From contig NZ_JAALEG010000018.1 of the NCBI RefSeq assembly GCF_011058165.1, positions 1 to 64,000 on the forward strand: 64,000 bases of DNA, written 5' to 3'. Below, piece after piece: positions 36,394 through 47,260 of the stretch (position 1 is the stretch's first letter; each line of letters starts with the position of its first letter). A program made the translations under genes and the position numbers. The DNA is from Rhodococcus aetherivorans (GTDB lineage Bacteria > Actinomycetota > Actinomycetes > Mycobacteriales > Mycobacteriaceae). The notes below the pieces were generated by a model, which was given only the letters and a program-made list of their open reading frames with translations, had not been told where the DNA came from and did not search any database.

Positions 36394-37389
36394 TCAATTG
36401 CCTTCCATCGTGCGAATGGGACTGCGCGGCGCCGAAATATCCGGCAACCCGGGCGGGGTGAGATTCACGATGACTCCCTCGAACCAGCGCCCGTTGCCGA
36501 TGATGTTCGTGTACATGCGGATGAAGGGGTAGTACAGCTCCAGCGCCCGGTTCAGGTCGTCGTTGCGGGCGTCGAGGATCTGCACGACGCCGCGGAGTTG
36601 TTCGAGTGCCGGTCCGATGGTGGCTTCGTTGTCGCGCACGAGTCCGGTCAGTTGCCGGGACAGGCGCTGGGTTCCGGTGAGCAGCTGGGAGATCGCCTGC
36701 TGCCGGCTGTTCAGTTCCCCGATGAGCAGTCCGGCGTCGGTGATCAGTTGAGTGAATTCGGCATTGCGGTCGGCCAGCACCCCTGTGGTGTGCTCGGTCG
36801 CGTCGAGCAGTCTGCGCAATTCTCGGTCGCGGCTCGCGATGGTCTGTGAGAGTCGGGTGACGCCGTCGAGGGAGGCGCGGATGTCGTCGGAGGTGTTGTC
36901 GAATGCCTGGGACAACACCGTCAGGCTCTGGGCGAGTTGGGTGGAGTCGATCTCCCCGATGGTCTGTGCCGCCGCCGAGAAGGCCTCGAGCACGTCGTAG
37001 GGAGACGTGGTGCGGTCGCGTGGGATCACCTCCCGCGGATTCAGGACCTCGGAGCCACGGGGGTCGAGGGCCAGGTACTTCTGCCCCAGGATCGTCTTGA
37101 TCTGTATGGAGGCGGAGGTGTTGTCACCGATCCACGCGTCCTTGGCTCCGAACGTCACCTCGACGTGGTCGCCTTCGAGTTCGACCGACATGACCTTGCC
37201 GACCTTGACACCGGCGATCCGGACTTCGTTGCCAGGTCTCAGGCCCGCTGCTTCGGTGAACTCGGCACGGTAGAGGGCGCCGGCTCCCAGGAGCGGTAGC
37301 GAATCGAAGGAGAAGACCGCCAGCGTCGCCAACAGCATCACGAGGATGGCGAGGGCCCCCACCGCGGCCGGGCTGCGAGGTTCGGCCAT
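36394..37389 (-). CDS. Solitary Mce-family protein (MceC-like)
   Basis: Protein of 331 residues with an N-terminal membrane anchor (about 8-28), an MCE/MlaD domain (about 40-120, EFTEAAGLRPGNEVRIAG near 43-60), a long alpha-helical region of Gln, Asn and Ser-rich heptads, and a C-terminal YYPFIRMYTNIIGNGRW segment typical of MceC. Mce proteins form a lipid-import channel of six different subunits with YrbE permeases. No other mce or yrbE gene is within the window, so it either joins a complex encoded elsewhere or is a relic. The reading frame looks intact. Confidence 0.88.
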   Translation of the reverse strand: MAEPRSPAAVGALAILVMLLATLAVFSFDSLPLLGAGALYRAEFTEAAGLRPGNEVRIAGVKVGKVMSVELEGDHVEVTFGAKDAWIGDNTSASIQIKTILGQKYLALDPRGSEVLNPREVIPRDRTTSPYDVLEAFSAAAQTIGEIDSTQLAQSLTVLSQAFDNTSDDIRASLDGVTRLSQTIASRDRELRRLLDATEHTTGVLADRNAEFTQLITDAGLLIGELNSRQQAISQLLTGTQRLSRQLTGLVRDNEATIGPALEQLRGVVQILDARNDDLNRALELYYPFIRMYTNIIGNGRWFEGVIVNLTPPGLPDISAPRSPIRTMEGN

Positions 37390-37651
37390 GGCGTCTGCAA
37401 CTCCTCCTCGTCGACCGCGATCCGCGTCTCCCCCTGCTGCACATCCACCTGGGCGGCTCCTTCGTTGCGACCCCGGGCCCGCACGGGATCGCAGACCGCT
37501 GCCCAGTCAGTGTGATCACTGTCACTGCGGGTGACAAGTTGCGCGCCCGGACAACGGACAAATGCCGCAGGGGCCGGTGGAACAGGGCCGCGTCGCCGAC
37601 GCCCGGTCGGAGCCGGGCTCGACGACGACCCGCGGACCCGTTGCACAGCAA
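37390..37651. other. Intergenic region upstream of the mce gene
   Basis: No supported gene. Near 37512-37535 there is a palindrome GTGATCAC followed by GTCAC-N5-GTGAC, which could be a regulator site for the mce gene about 120 bases downstream. The rest shows nothing recognisable. Confidence 0.5.
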
Positions 37652-37685
37652 GCGGGGCGGTGACCGGTTCCGGTCACCGCCCCGC
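37652..37685 (-). terminator. Strong hairpin terminator after clpC
   Basis: A 16-bp perfect inverted repeat (37652-37667 and 37670-37685) with TT between the arms lies 23 bases downstream of the clpC stop. It separates clpC from the mce gene on the same strand. Confidence 0.85.
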
Positions 37686-37708
37686 GTGCCTGCGCGTCGG
37701 TGGCAGCG

Positions 37709-40135
<2,427 letters not shown>

Positions 40136-40155
40136 TCCGAAGCCTCTCTCTCGGA

Positions 40156-40176
40156 CTTGAGTCTTTCTCACTCAAC
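40156..40176. promoter_or_regulatory. HAIR element (HspR operator) for clpC
   Basis: CTTGAGT-N7-ACTCAAC lies 20 bases before the clpC ATG. It differs from the HAIR consensus CTTGAGT-N7-ACTCAAG only at the last base. HspR binds such sites at dnaK and clpB in actinobacteria. The plus-strand ohrR promoter is over 70 bases away and is probably not affected. Confidence 0.85.
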
Positions 40177-40247
40177 TAACGTGTCGGGTCCCCTGTCAAT
40201 TCCACAGATGGTGTGATGTGCGCCATATCCTTGAGGCCCGAATTTCA

Positions 40248-40259
40248 GTTGTGCACAAC
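40248..40259. promoter_or_regulatory. Palindromic OhrR operator
   Basis: The perfect 12-bp palindrome GTTGTGCACAAC overlaps the -35 region of the ohrR promoter. This position suits repression by the OhrR encoded just downstream. Confidence 0.65.
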
Positions 40260-40277
40260 ATAGCGGTGCGCTACTTT
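40249..40277 (+). promoter_or_regulatory. Promoter of ohrR-ohr
   Basis: TTGTGC (40249-40254) and TACTTT (40272-40277) are 17 bases apart, and the -10 is 7 bases before the GTG at 40285, implying a leaderless transcript. Confidence 0.55.
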
Positions 40278-40284
40278 ATTTCTC

Positions 40285-40776
40285 GTGTCCGACGATCTCG
40301 CGCTCGACCGGCAGGTCTGCTTCGCGCTCTACTCCGCCTCCCGGGCCACCACCGCCGCCTACCGCGGCATGCTCGACCGGCTCGGCGTCACCTACCCGCA
40401 GTACCTCGTACTCCTGGCCCTGTGGGAACAGGAAAGCCGCGGGGACCACAGCGGCCGCGGCGTCCGCGACCTGTGCGACGCCCTCGACCTCGACACCGGC
40501 ACCCTCTCCCCGCTCCTCAAGCGGCTCGAGAGCGCCGGACTGCTCGAACGCCGGCGGCAGAGCAGCGACGAGCGCCGCGTGCAGATCCACCTCACCGAGG
40601 CCGGGCGCGAGCTGCGCGCCCGCGCCGAGGACATCCCCGCGCGCATGGCCCGCGCGAGCGGCCTCGCGGCCGACGAGCTGGCCGCCCTTCGCGACACGCT
40701 CCACCGCATGACCGAGGCGCTGCACCGCCCCGAAACACCCGATCCCCATCCCGCCACCCCACAGGAGAAGCCATGA
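40285..40776 (+). CDS. ohrR: OhrR, MarR-family organic-hydroperoxide sensor repressor
   Basis: Winged-helix repressor of 163 residues. The reactive Cys is C12 in [12 protein letters not shown], the diagnostic OhrR N-terminus; oxidation of this Cys releases DNA in known relatives. A winged-helix core (about 45-115) contains [14 protein letters not shown]-type and [16 protein letters not shown] segments. It overlaps ohr by 4 bases (ATGA) and lies just behind a palindromic operator, so it likely represses itself and ohr until peroxides appear. Confidence 0.92.
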   Translation: MSDDLALDRQVCFALYSASRATTAAYRGMLDRLGVTYPQYLVLLALWEQESRGDHSGRGVRDLCDALDLDTGTLSPLLKRLESAGLLERRRQSSDERRVQIHLTEAGRELRARAEDIPARMARASGLAADELAALRDTLHRMTEALHRPETPDPHPATPQEKP

Positions 40777-41195
40777 ACGTGCTCTACACCGCCGAAGCAC
40801 TCGCCACCGGAGAGGGTCGCAACGGCCGCGCCCGGACCTCCGACGGCAAGCTCGACCTGGGCCTCGCCATCCCCACCGAAATGGGCGGCACCGGCGAGGG
40901 CACCAATCCCGAGCAGCTCTTCGCCGCGGGATACGCCGCCTGCTTCCACTCGGCGCTGCAGCTCGTCGCCCGGCAGGACAAGGCCGACGTCGCCGACTCG
41001 GCGGTCGGAGCACGCGTCGGCATCGGCCGCACCGACGGCGGCGGCTTCGGCCTGAAGGTCACGCTCGAGGTGTCGCTGCCCCACGTGCCGCGCGCCCAGG
41101 CCCTCGAACTGACCGAGAAGGCCCACCAGGTGTGCCCGTACTCGAACGCCACCCGCGGCAACATCGATGTCGAACTCGAGGTCACCGAGGACTGA
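40773..41195 (+). CDS. ohr: Organic hydroperoxide resistance protein Ohr
   Basis: OsmC/Ohr thiol peroxidase of 140 residues. The catalytic cysteines are C57 (AACFHSAL) and C121 ([12 protein letters not shown]), both in the expected places for Ohr rather than OsmC. It reduces fatty-acid and other organic hydroperoxides, probably with lipoylated partners. Translationally coupled to ohrR. Confidence 0.95.
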   Translation: MNVLYTAEALATGEGRNGRARTSDGKLDLGLAIPTEMGGTGEGTNPEQLFAAGYAACFHSALQLVARQDKADVADSAVGARVGIGRTDGGGFGLKVTLEVSLPHVPRAQALELTEKAHQVCPYSNATRGNIDVELEVTED

Positions 41196-41198
41196 CCC

Positions 41199-41264
41199 GC
41201 GCGGCTCGCCGCGGTCACACCTGCGCGGCTCGCCGCGGTCACTCTCGCGCGGCTCGCCGCGGTC
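41199..41264 (+). repeat. Three-copy 24-bp tandem repeat upstream of the helicase
   Basis: Units begin GCGCGGCTCGCCGCGGTC at 41199, 41223 and 41247, with the last six bases varying. Each unit contains the inverted repeat CGCGGCTCGCCGCG. The array fills the gap between ohr and the helicase and could act as terminator, boundary or expression element. Confidence 0.85.
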
Positions 41265-41280
41265 CGTCCCCAGGCACGCG

Positions 41281-41286
41281 TAGCGT
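41281..41286 (+). promoter_or_regulatory. Putative -10 element for leaderless helicase gene
   Basis: TAGCGT is 7 bases before GTG at 41294, and the tandem repeat ends 16 bases upstream of it. Confidence 0.4.
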
Positions 41287-41293
41287 GGATTGC

Positions 41294-43609
41294 GTGTGCA
41301 GGCAGGACGGGCCGCGGCTCGCGCAGTTCACCGCGGGACTCGGCTTCACGCTCGACGACTTCCAGGTCCGCGCCTGTCGCGCTCTCGACGAGGGCCGGGA
41401 CGTGCTCGTCTGTGCCCCCACCGGCGCCGGCAAGACGATCGTCGGCGAGTTCGCGGTGCACCTGGCGCTCGCCGCCGGCGGCAAGTGCTTCTACACGACG
41501 CCCATCAAGGCCCTGAGCAACCAGAAGCACGCCGACCTCGCCGCGCAACTCGGGGACGAGCGGGTCGGCCTGCTCACCGGAGACGTCTCGGTCGACCCGC
41601 ACGCACCCGTGGTCGTCATGACGACCGAGGTGCTGCGCAGCATGCTGCACGGCCGCTCGCCCCTGCTCGACGGGCTCACCCACGTCGTGATGGACGAGGT
41701 CCACTACCTCGCCGACCGCGAGCGCGGCGCGGTGTGGGAGGAGGCCATCCTCTATCTACCCGGCACCGTGCGCCTGGTGAGCCTGTCCGCGACGGTCAGC
41801 AACGCCGAGGAGTTCGGTGCCTGGCTGGGCCGGGTCCGCGGCGCGACCACCGTCGTCGTCGAGGAGACCCGGCCGGTTCCGCTGCACCAGCACGTGCTCG
41901 CCGGGGGCCGGCTGTTCGACCTGTTCTCCCCCACCACCGGTGCGATCGACGAGAACCTCGTGCGGTACGTCGCGCATCGCCAGCTCGTCGACGCCGCCCC
42001 CGCCGTCCCGTCGCGTCGCCGGCGCCGCCGCACGGCCACGCCCGGCCCGGCCGGCGTCGACCGGCCCGAGCTCGTCGCGCGGCTCGAGGCCGAGTCGCTG
42101 CTGCCGGCGATCTGGTTCCGCTTCAGCCGCAGCGGCTGCGACGAGGCCGTCGCCGAATGCCTGCGCTCGTCGCTGCGGCTCACCGAGGCCGCCGACGTCA
42201 CCCGCATCCGCCGCATCGTCGACCGGCACACCGCCGGCCTCTCCCCCGCCGACCTCGACGCGCTCGGATTCGCCGACTGGCTCGACGGACTCGAACGCGG
42301 CTTCGCCGCCCATCACGCGGGCATGGTGCCGGTATTCCGGCACGCCGTGGAGGAGCTGTTCGGCCTCGGCCTCGTCCGGATCGTCTTCGCCACGGAGACT
42401 CTCGCCGTGGGCGTCAACATGCCCGCACGGACAGTCGTGCTCGAACGCCTCGTCAAGCACACCACCGCCGGGCCGGTCCGCCTCACCGCCGGCGAGTACA
42501 CCCAGTTGACGGGACGGGCCGGCCGTCGCGGCATCGATCGGGAGGGCCACGCGGTCGTGCTGTGGAGTCCGGAGGTGCAGCCGGCCACCGTCGCGGGGCT
42601 CGCCTCCACCCGCACCTACCCGCTGAACAGCTCCCTGCGGGTGGGCTACAACACCGCTGTCAACCTCGTCGACCGGCTCGGCGTCGCCGGAGCCCGGGAC
42701 CTGCTCGGCCGGTCCTTCGCCCAGTTCCAGGCGGAGCATTCGGTGGCCGCGCTGGCCACCGCGGCGACGACGAACGCGGCGACGCTCCACCGGCTCGACG
42801 ACGAACTCGGGGACGCCGAGGGTTTCGCCGAGTACCAGCAGTTGCGCGAGCGGCTGGCCGCGGCGCGCACCAGCGGCACCGCCGACGCGGTGACCGCTCT
42901 CGCGCGGGCCGTGCGTTCGCACCCCGGGCACCGGCACGCCGATCGGGAACGCCTGATCACCGTCGCCGAGCGCCGTCGCGCGCTGGCCGCCGACACCGAG
43001 GTGCTGCGCGGGCAGGTCGCCGCCGCCACCGGCCGGCTCGTGGAGACGTTCGACCGTGTCCTCGGGCTGCTCGACGAACGCGGGTACATCCTGTCCGACC
43101 CGTACACCGGCGAGGCGGTGGCCACCGACCACGGCCGGATGCTGGGCCGGATTTATTGCGGCAGCGACCTTCTCGTTGCCGAGTGCCTGAGAACCGGCGT
43201 GTGGGCGGGCCTCGATCCGGCCGAGCTGGCCGCCGTCGTGTCGAGTGTGCTCGGCGAATCGCGACGGCCGGCGCCCGGCGGCGGAGCCCCCACGGCCGGT
43301 GTCGACGCCGCGTACCGCGCGACGGTCCGGCTGTGGCGGGAACTGTCCGACGCGGAGCGCCGGCACGGCCTGCCCGCGGGCCCCGAACCGGATCCGGTGG
43401 CGATGCGCGCGATCCACCGGTGGGCCCGTGGCGACGGCGTGTCCGCGGCCCTGCGCGAGGCGGCGGAGTCGGATCTGTCGGCGGGCGATCTCGTCCGGCG
43501 CTACCTGCGCACCCTCGACCTGCTCGGGCAGATCGGCAGGGGCGAGTGCCCGGTGGAGCCGGCCGGCTTCACCGCGGCCGGGTACCCACAGCGCTCTCCA
43601 GTTCGGTGA
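41294..43609 (+). CDS. helY: HelY-like DEAD/DEAH-box Ski2-type helicase
   Basis: Superfamily 2 helicase of 771 residues. Walker A APTGAGKT, the DEVHYLADR box, SLSATVSN (motif III), ETLAVGVNMPA and QLTGRAGRRG (motif VI) place it with bacterial HelY/Ski2-like RNA or DNA helicases; the C-terminal DSHCT-like helical domain follows. Mycobacterial HelY is about 906 residues, so this is a shorter relative and may be a second paralogue of the genome. GTG at 41294 fits both the -10 spacing and where homology begins; GTG at 41285 is an alternative. The 3' end overlaps the convergent acyltransferase gene by 41 bases. Confidence 0.9.
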   Translation: MCRQDGPRLAQFTAGLGFTLDDFQVRACRALDEGRDVLVCAPTGAGKTIVGEFAVHLALAAGGKCFYTTPIKALSNQKHADLAAQLGDERVGLLTGDVSVDPHAPVVVMTTEVLRSMLHGRSPLLDGLTHVVMDEVHYLADRERGAVWEEAILYLPGTVRLVSLSATVSNAEEFGAWLGRVRGATTVVVEETRPVPLHQHVLAGGRLFDLFSPTTGAIDENLVRYVAHRQLVDAAPAVPSRRRRRRTATPGPAGVDRPELVARLEAESLLPAIWFRFSRSGCDEAVAECLRSSLRLTEAADVTRIRRIVDRHTAGLSPADLDALGFADWLDGLERGFAAHHAGMVPVFRHAVEELFGLGLVRIVFATETLAVGVNMPARTVVLERLVKHTTAGPVRLTAGEYTQLTGRAGRRGIDREGHAVVLWSPEVQPATVAGLASTRTYPLNSSLRVGYNTAVNLVDRLGVAGARDLLGRSFAQFQAEHSVAALATAATTNAATLHRLDDELGDAEGFAEYQQLRERLAAARTSGTADAVTALARAVRSHPGHRHADRERLITVAERRRALAADTEVLRGQVAAATGRLVETFDRVLGLLDERGYILSDPYTGEAVATDHGRMLGRIYCGSDLLVAECLRTGVWAGLDPAELAAVVSSVLGESRRPAPGGGAPTAGVDAAYRATVRLWRELSDAERRHGLPAGPEPDPVAMRAIHRWARGDGVSAALREAAESDLSAGDLVRRYLRTLDLLGQIGRGECPVEPAGFTAAGYPQRSPVR

Positions 43610-44945
43610 GCGCGCCCTCGAGGAGCTCGACCAGCCGGTCGAGGGCGGGCACCGCGTGGCGGTCGCCGACCACCCCGAGATCGAGCCGGCCGTCGTTCCC
43701 GGTGAGGGTGATGCTCAGTGCCTGCCCGTTCAGCACGGCCGGCACGGGGTAGATGCCGGTCAGCCGCGCACCGTTCCAGTACCGGGTGCGGGAAGGTCCC
43801 GGCAGGTAGGAGATCAGCACGTTGAACGGCGGCGGGATCTCGTCGACGAACCGCCGCACCGGCTCGAGCGCGAGCGGGCTCAGCGACAACGCGCTGAGCA
43901 TCAGGAACTGGGTTCCGCTCAGCGCGGTGACCACCCGGTCGGTGTGGACGAGCGAGTCGGCGATCCGGGCGAGCCGCACCGCGGGATCGGGTTCGTCGGT
44001 GGCCAGGCCGATCACCATCGCTCCGACGCCGGGTTCGCGGCCGCCGGGACCGACCGCGGCGCCACCGAGGTTCATCGGCACCGGGAGCATCGCGGTCAGC
44101 GGTGCCTCCGGGAGCGCGTACCGCTCGGACAGATACGCGCGCAGGCCGCCGGCGCACATCGTCAGCACGACCGCGTCGATCGTGGTGTCCGCCGACGTCG
44201 CAACCGAGTGGAGCCGCTCGATCGGCCAGGAGCGCGCCGCGAGGGTCCGGCCCCGCCCCACCGCGACGTTGAACATCGTGGGCGGCGTCTGCCACGGCAG
44301 CGCCACCTGGTGCCGGCGCACGCCCTCCGTGACCAGCCTGCCGATCTCCGGGGTCATCGCGAACACCTCCGCGCCGACCCGGAGCCCGGCGCGCAGCCAC
44401 GAGGTGGGAAGGGGCGACAGCCGAGCCCGGGGGGCCACCACCTCCGGGCTCCACGGCGCGGGGCAGTCGCGGGCGCCGGGGTCGGTGGACATGCTCCGGT
44501 GCAGCAGGCGCAGGCCGGCCGGGCCGTCGGCGAGGGACAGGTGGATCTTCGCGTACATCGCGGTGCGCCCGTCCTCGAGTCCCTCGATGACGTACACCTC
44601 CCACATCGGGTGGAGCGGGTCGAGCGGGGAGCCGTGGATCCGGGAGACGAGGGCCAGCAGGTCGGCCATCGAACCGGATCCGGGCACGGCGGTGTGACGT
44701 ACGTGAAACCGCAGGTCGACGTCCTCGGGACGCGACCACCACGGGTAGCCGGCCCCGCGCAGCGTCCGCACCGGACGCCGGCGCAGCGCATCCGCCACCT
44801 CGTCGTGGGCGAGCAGGGTCTCGTACATGCGACGGGCGTGGTCGTCCCCGGCATCCGGCGGGGGCTCGAACAACGCGAGAGCCCCGAGGTGCAGTGGACG
44901 CGACGAGGTTTCGAGCAGCACGAACAGCGCCTCGGGAAGGCTCAT
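43569..44945 (-). CDS. WS/DGAT-family wax ester synthase/acyl-CoA:diacylglycerol acyltransferase with altered HHxxxDG motif
   Basis: Protein of 458 residues of the bacterial WS/DGAT family, which makes triacylglycerol and wax esters. Family segments are PLDPLHPMWEVYVIEGL, a TPPTMFNVAVGRGR-like stretch and PPPFNVLISYLPGP. The catalytic HHxxxDG motif reads H-L-S-L-A-D-G here (H135-L136 to D140-G141), so the second, catalytic His is Leu. It may be inactive, use another residue or have a different role. ATG at 44945 is preferred with GGGGGA 9 bases upstream; ATG at 44954 is too close to it. Confidence 0.85.
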   Translation of the reverse strand: MSLPEALFVLLETSSRPLHLGALALFEPPPDAGDDHARRMYETLLAHDEVADALRRRPVRTLRGAGYPWWSRPEDVDLRFHVRHTAVPGSGSMADLLALVSRIHGSPLDPLHPMWEVYVIEGLEDGRTAMYAKIHLSLADGPAGLRLLHRSMSTDPGARDCPAPWSPEVVAPRARLSPLPTSWLRAGLRVGAEVFAMTPEIGRLVTEGVRRHQVALPWQTPPTMFNVAVGRGRTLAARSWPIERLHSVATSADTTIDAVVLTMCAGGLRAYLSERYALPEAPLTAMLPVPMNLGGAAVGPGGREPGVGAMVIGLATDEPDPAVRLARIADSLVHTDRVVTALSGTQFLMLSALSLSPLALEPVRRFVDEIPPPFNVLISYLPGPSRTRYWNGARLTGIYPVPAVLNGQALSITLTGNDGRLDLGVVGDRHAVPALDRLVELLEGALTELESAVGTRPR

Positions 44946-45349
44946 CACCTGCATTCCCCCATCGTGGCGCCGAAACAGCCCGCGCGTGCGGTAACCCGGC
45001 CATCTCCGCAGGGACGTGCCCGCGACGCGCGGAAATGGTGTGACGTCTCCGCGCCGCGGGGACTACCCCTCGTCCAGTCCCGGACGACGCGGAGACGTAG
45101 GGGGCCGGGACTCCCCGCTCGCATGCCAGGCGGAGTGACCTCCCTGCCGGGATCGCGGCCCGAAGCGACGATAGCAACAAACCGGTCGCACGGTATGTCT
45201 TTGGAGCTGGTCCCGCCCTTATTTCTCCGCGCGGGCGTGTTTCGACTCGGGAGCGCGTGGCTATAGCCCTTACACGGGCACCGCCCCACGAGAGGTCTCC
45301 CGCGCGGCGCGGCGGCTCGCGGACCGTTGGAGCGACAGGAGCGCGGACC
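44946..45349. other. Intergenic region before the gas-vesicle gene
   Basis: No supported gene in about 400 bases. The only clear element is the promoter-like pair at 45239-45264. Local AT content is slightly higher around 45160-45240. Confidence 0.5.
45239..45264 (+). promoter_or_regulatory. Candidate stress-sigma promoter of the gvpA-like gene
   Basis: GTTT (45239-45242) and GGCTAT (45259-45264) are spaced 16 bases, close to the mycobacterial SigF pattern GTTT-N15-17-GGGTAT. It is about 85 bases before the ATG at 45350. Confidence 0.35.
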
Positions 45350-45769
45350 ATGACCATCCAATCCGCAGGCGGAGGTGGGGGCGGCGGCACGATGGCACGG
45401 CCGAACTCGTCCGGCCTCGCCGACGTCATCGACACCATCCTCGACAAGGGACTCGTCATCGACGCATTCGTCCGCGTCTCGCTCGTGGGCATCGAGATCA
45501 TCACGATCGACGCACGGGTCGTGGTGGCGAGCGTCGACACCTACCTGCGTTTCGCCGAGGCAGTCAACAGGCTCGAGATCTCCACGACCGAGCCGAAGGG
45601 CCTGACGGACGTCGTCGGCGGCGTGGCCGGGAACGTCGTCGAGAAGGCCGCCGAGCACAAGACGAAGGGCGCACTGGACTCCGCCGGCGAACGGGTCCGT
45701 GGCCTGCTCGCCGGCAACGAGGACGAACGGGAGCCGGCGCCACGCCGATCCCGCAGCAGAGACCGGTGA
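45350..45769 (+). CDS. Solitary gas vesicle protein, GvpA/GvpJ type
   Basis: Protein of 139 residues. The core (about 22-80) has the GvpA signature: [42 protein letters not shown] and RFAEAVNRL, here listed as pieces of the two-helix, beta-hairpin fold. A Gly run (residues 7-13) precedes it and a charged Arg/Glu/Ser tail follows, features more like GvpJ/GvpM or minor types. No other gvp gene is in the window, so real gas vesicles are not implied. ATG at 45350 has CAGGAG about 9 bases upstream. Confidence 0.85.
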   Translation: MTIQSAGGGGGGGTMARPNSSGLADVIDTILDKGLVIDAFVRVSLVGIEIITIDARVVVASVDTYLRFAEAVNRLEISTTEPKGLTDVVGGVAGNVVEKAAEHKTKGALDSAGERVRGLLAGNEDEREPAPRRSRSRDR

Positions 45770-45883
45770 CGTTCACCTCCGCCGATCGGCGGCCCGCACC
45801 CGCCGCCGTCATGGCATGGGTCCGAACTCCGGCCACCGCCGTCCGGTTCCCCGGCGGCCCGGAGCGGGTCTAGTCGCCTCCGG

Positions 45884-47260
45884 GTGAGGACACGCACCGG
45901 TGCGTTCGCGCCGTCCCTGCTGCGGCGCATGGCGGCGCGGGCGACGCTCACTCCTGTCCGGGTCGTGGCGCTGAGCTTCGCCGCCGCGATCGCCGTCGGC
46001 ACGCTCCTGCTCCTCACGCCCGCGGCGAGCCTGCCCGGTACCGCGACTTCCCTCGTCGACGCCCTGTTCACCGCTACCTCGGCGATGTGCCTGACGGGCC
46101 TGGTCGTCGTCGACACGCCCACGCACTGGTCCGGCTTCGGCCAGGGCATCATCCTGGCCCTGATCCAGGCCGGCGGGTTCGGGATCATGACCATGGCCTC
46201 GCTCGTCGGCCTGCTGCTCGCGAACCGGATCGGCCTCAAGGCCCGATTGAATACCGCGGCCGAGGTGCGTGCGTCGGGGCTCGGCGACGTCCGCTCGGTC
46301 GTCGTCGGCGTCGTGCGGATGAGCGTGTTCATCGAGTCGGTCACCGCGGTGGCGCTCGCCCTGCGGTTTGCGCTCGGCTACGAGGAGCCGCCCCTGCGTG
46401 CGGTGTGGCTGGGAGTGTTCCATTCCGTCTCGGCGTTCAACAACGCCGGCTTCGCGCTCTACAGCGACAACATCATCGGCTTCGCCGACGATCCGTGGAT
46501 CTGCGTGCCGCTGATGCTCGCGGTGATCCTGGGCGGCATCGGGTTCCCGGTCCTGTTCGAAGTGACCCGGCACCTGCGCGGCCGCAGCCACCGCTGGAGC
46601 CTGCACACCCGCCTGACCGTGACCGTCACCGCGGTGCTGTTGGTGGTGGGACCGATGCTGGTGCTGGTGCTCGAGTGGACCCGCACCCTGCAGCACTACC
46701 ACTTCGGCCAGAAGCTGCTCGTCGCCGCGTTCCAGGGCGTGATGCCCCGCACCGCCGGCTTCAACAGCGTCGACTACGCCCAGATGGACCCGGCCACCCT
46801 CCTGGTGACGGACGTGCTCATGTTCATCGGCGGCGGCAGCGGCGGCACCGCCGGCGGAATCAAGGTCACCACCTTCGTCCTTCTGCTGTTCGTCATCCTC
46901 GCCGAGGCCCGCGGCGAGCGCTCGGTGAGCGTCTTCGACCGGCGCATCGACACCCGGGTCCAGCGTCAGGCGTTGTCGGTGGCCCTGATCGGTGTCGCCC
47001 TGGTGATGGTGCCGACCATCGCCCTGTTGGCGGGGACCTCGTTCGACCTCAACGTCCTGTTGTTCGAGGTCACCTCCGCGTTCGCCACCGTCGGCCTGTC
47101 CACCGGGATCACGGCGCAGCTGCCCGTCTGGGGGCAGCTGATCCTGGTGCTCCTGATGTATCTGGGCCGCATCGGATCGATCACCCTCGTGAGCGCTCTC
47201 GCCGCCCGCGATCGCGGCCGGCGCTACGAACTCCCGGAAGAAAGGCCCTTCATTGGCTAG
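45884..47260 (+). CDS. TrkH/KtrB-type potassium uptake channel subunit
   Basis: Membrane protein of 458 residues with four M1-P-M2 repeats. The selectivity-filter glycine segments are TSAMCLTGL, VSAFNNAGFA, MPRTAGFNSVD and FATVGLSTGI. It moves K+ with Na+ or down its gradient and needs the KtrA-like subunit encoded next, which overlaps it by 8 bases. The start is GTG at 45884 and has no clear ribosome site. Confidence 0.92.
   Translation: MRTRTGAFAPSLLRRMAARATLTPVRVVALSFAAAIAVGTLLLLTPAASLPGTATSLVDALFTATSAMCLTGLVVVDTPTHWSGFGQGIILALIQAGGFGIMTMASLVGLLLANRIGLKARLNTAAEVRASGLGDVRSVVVGVVRMSVFIESVTAVALALRFALGYEEPPLRAVWLGVFHSVSAFNNAGFALYSDNIIGFADDPWICVPLMLAVILGGIGFPVLFEVTRHLRGRSHRWSLHTRLTVTVTAVLLVVGPMLVLVLEWTRTLQHYHFGQKLLVAAFQGVMPRTAGFNSVDYAQMDPATLLVTDVLMFIGGGSGGTAGGIKVTTFVLLLFVILAEARGERSVSVFDRRIDTRVQRQALSVALIGVALVMVPTIALLAGTSFDLNVLLFEVTSAFATVGLSTGITAQLPVWGQLILVLLMYLGRIGSITLVSALAARDRGRRYELPEERPFIG

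Noticed and set aside
36054-36532. Two overlapping plus-strand ORFs in the PKS-mce gap
   Set aside because: No ribosome site or homology, and they run into the mce gene antisense.
37124-37651. Minus-strand ORF as an MceB remnant
   Set aside because: The translation shows no Mce-like pattern; it is a shadow frame of the mce gene with an upstream extension.
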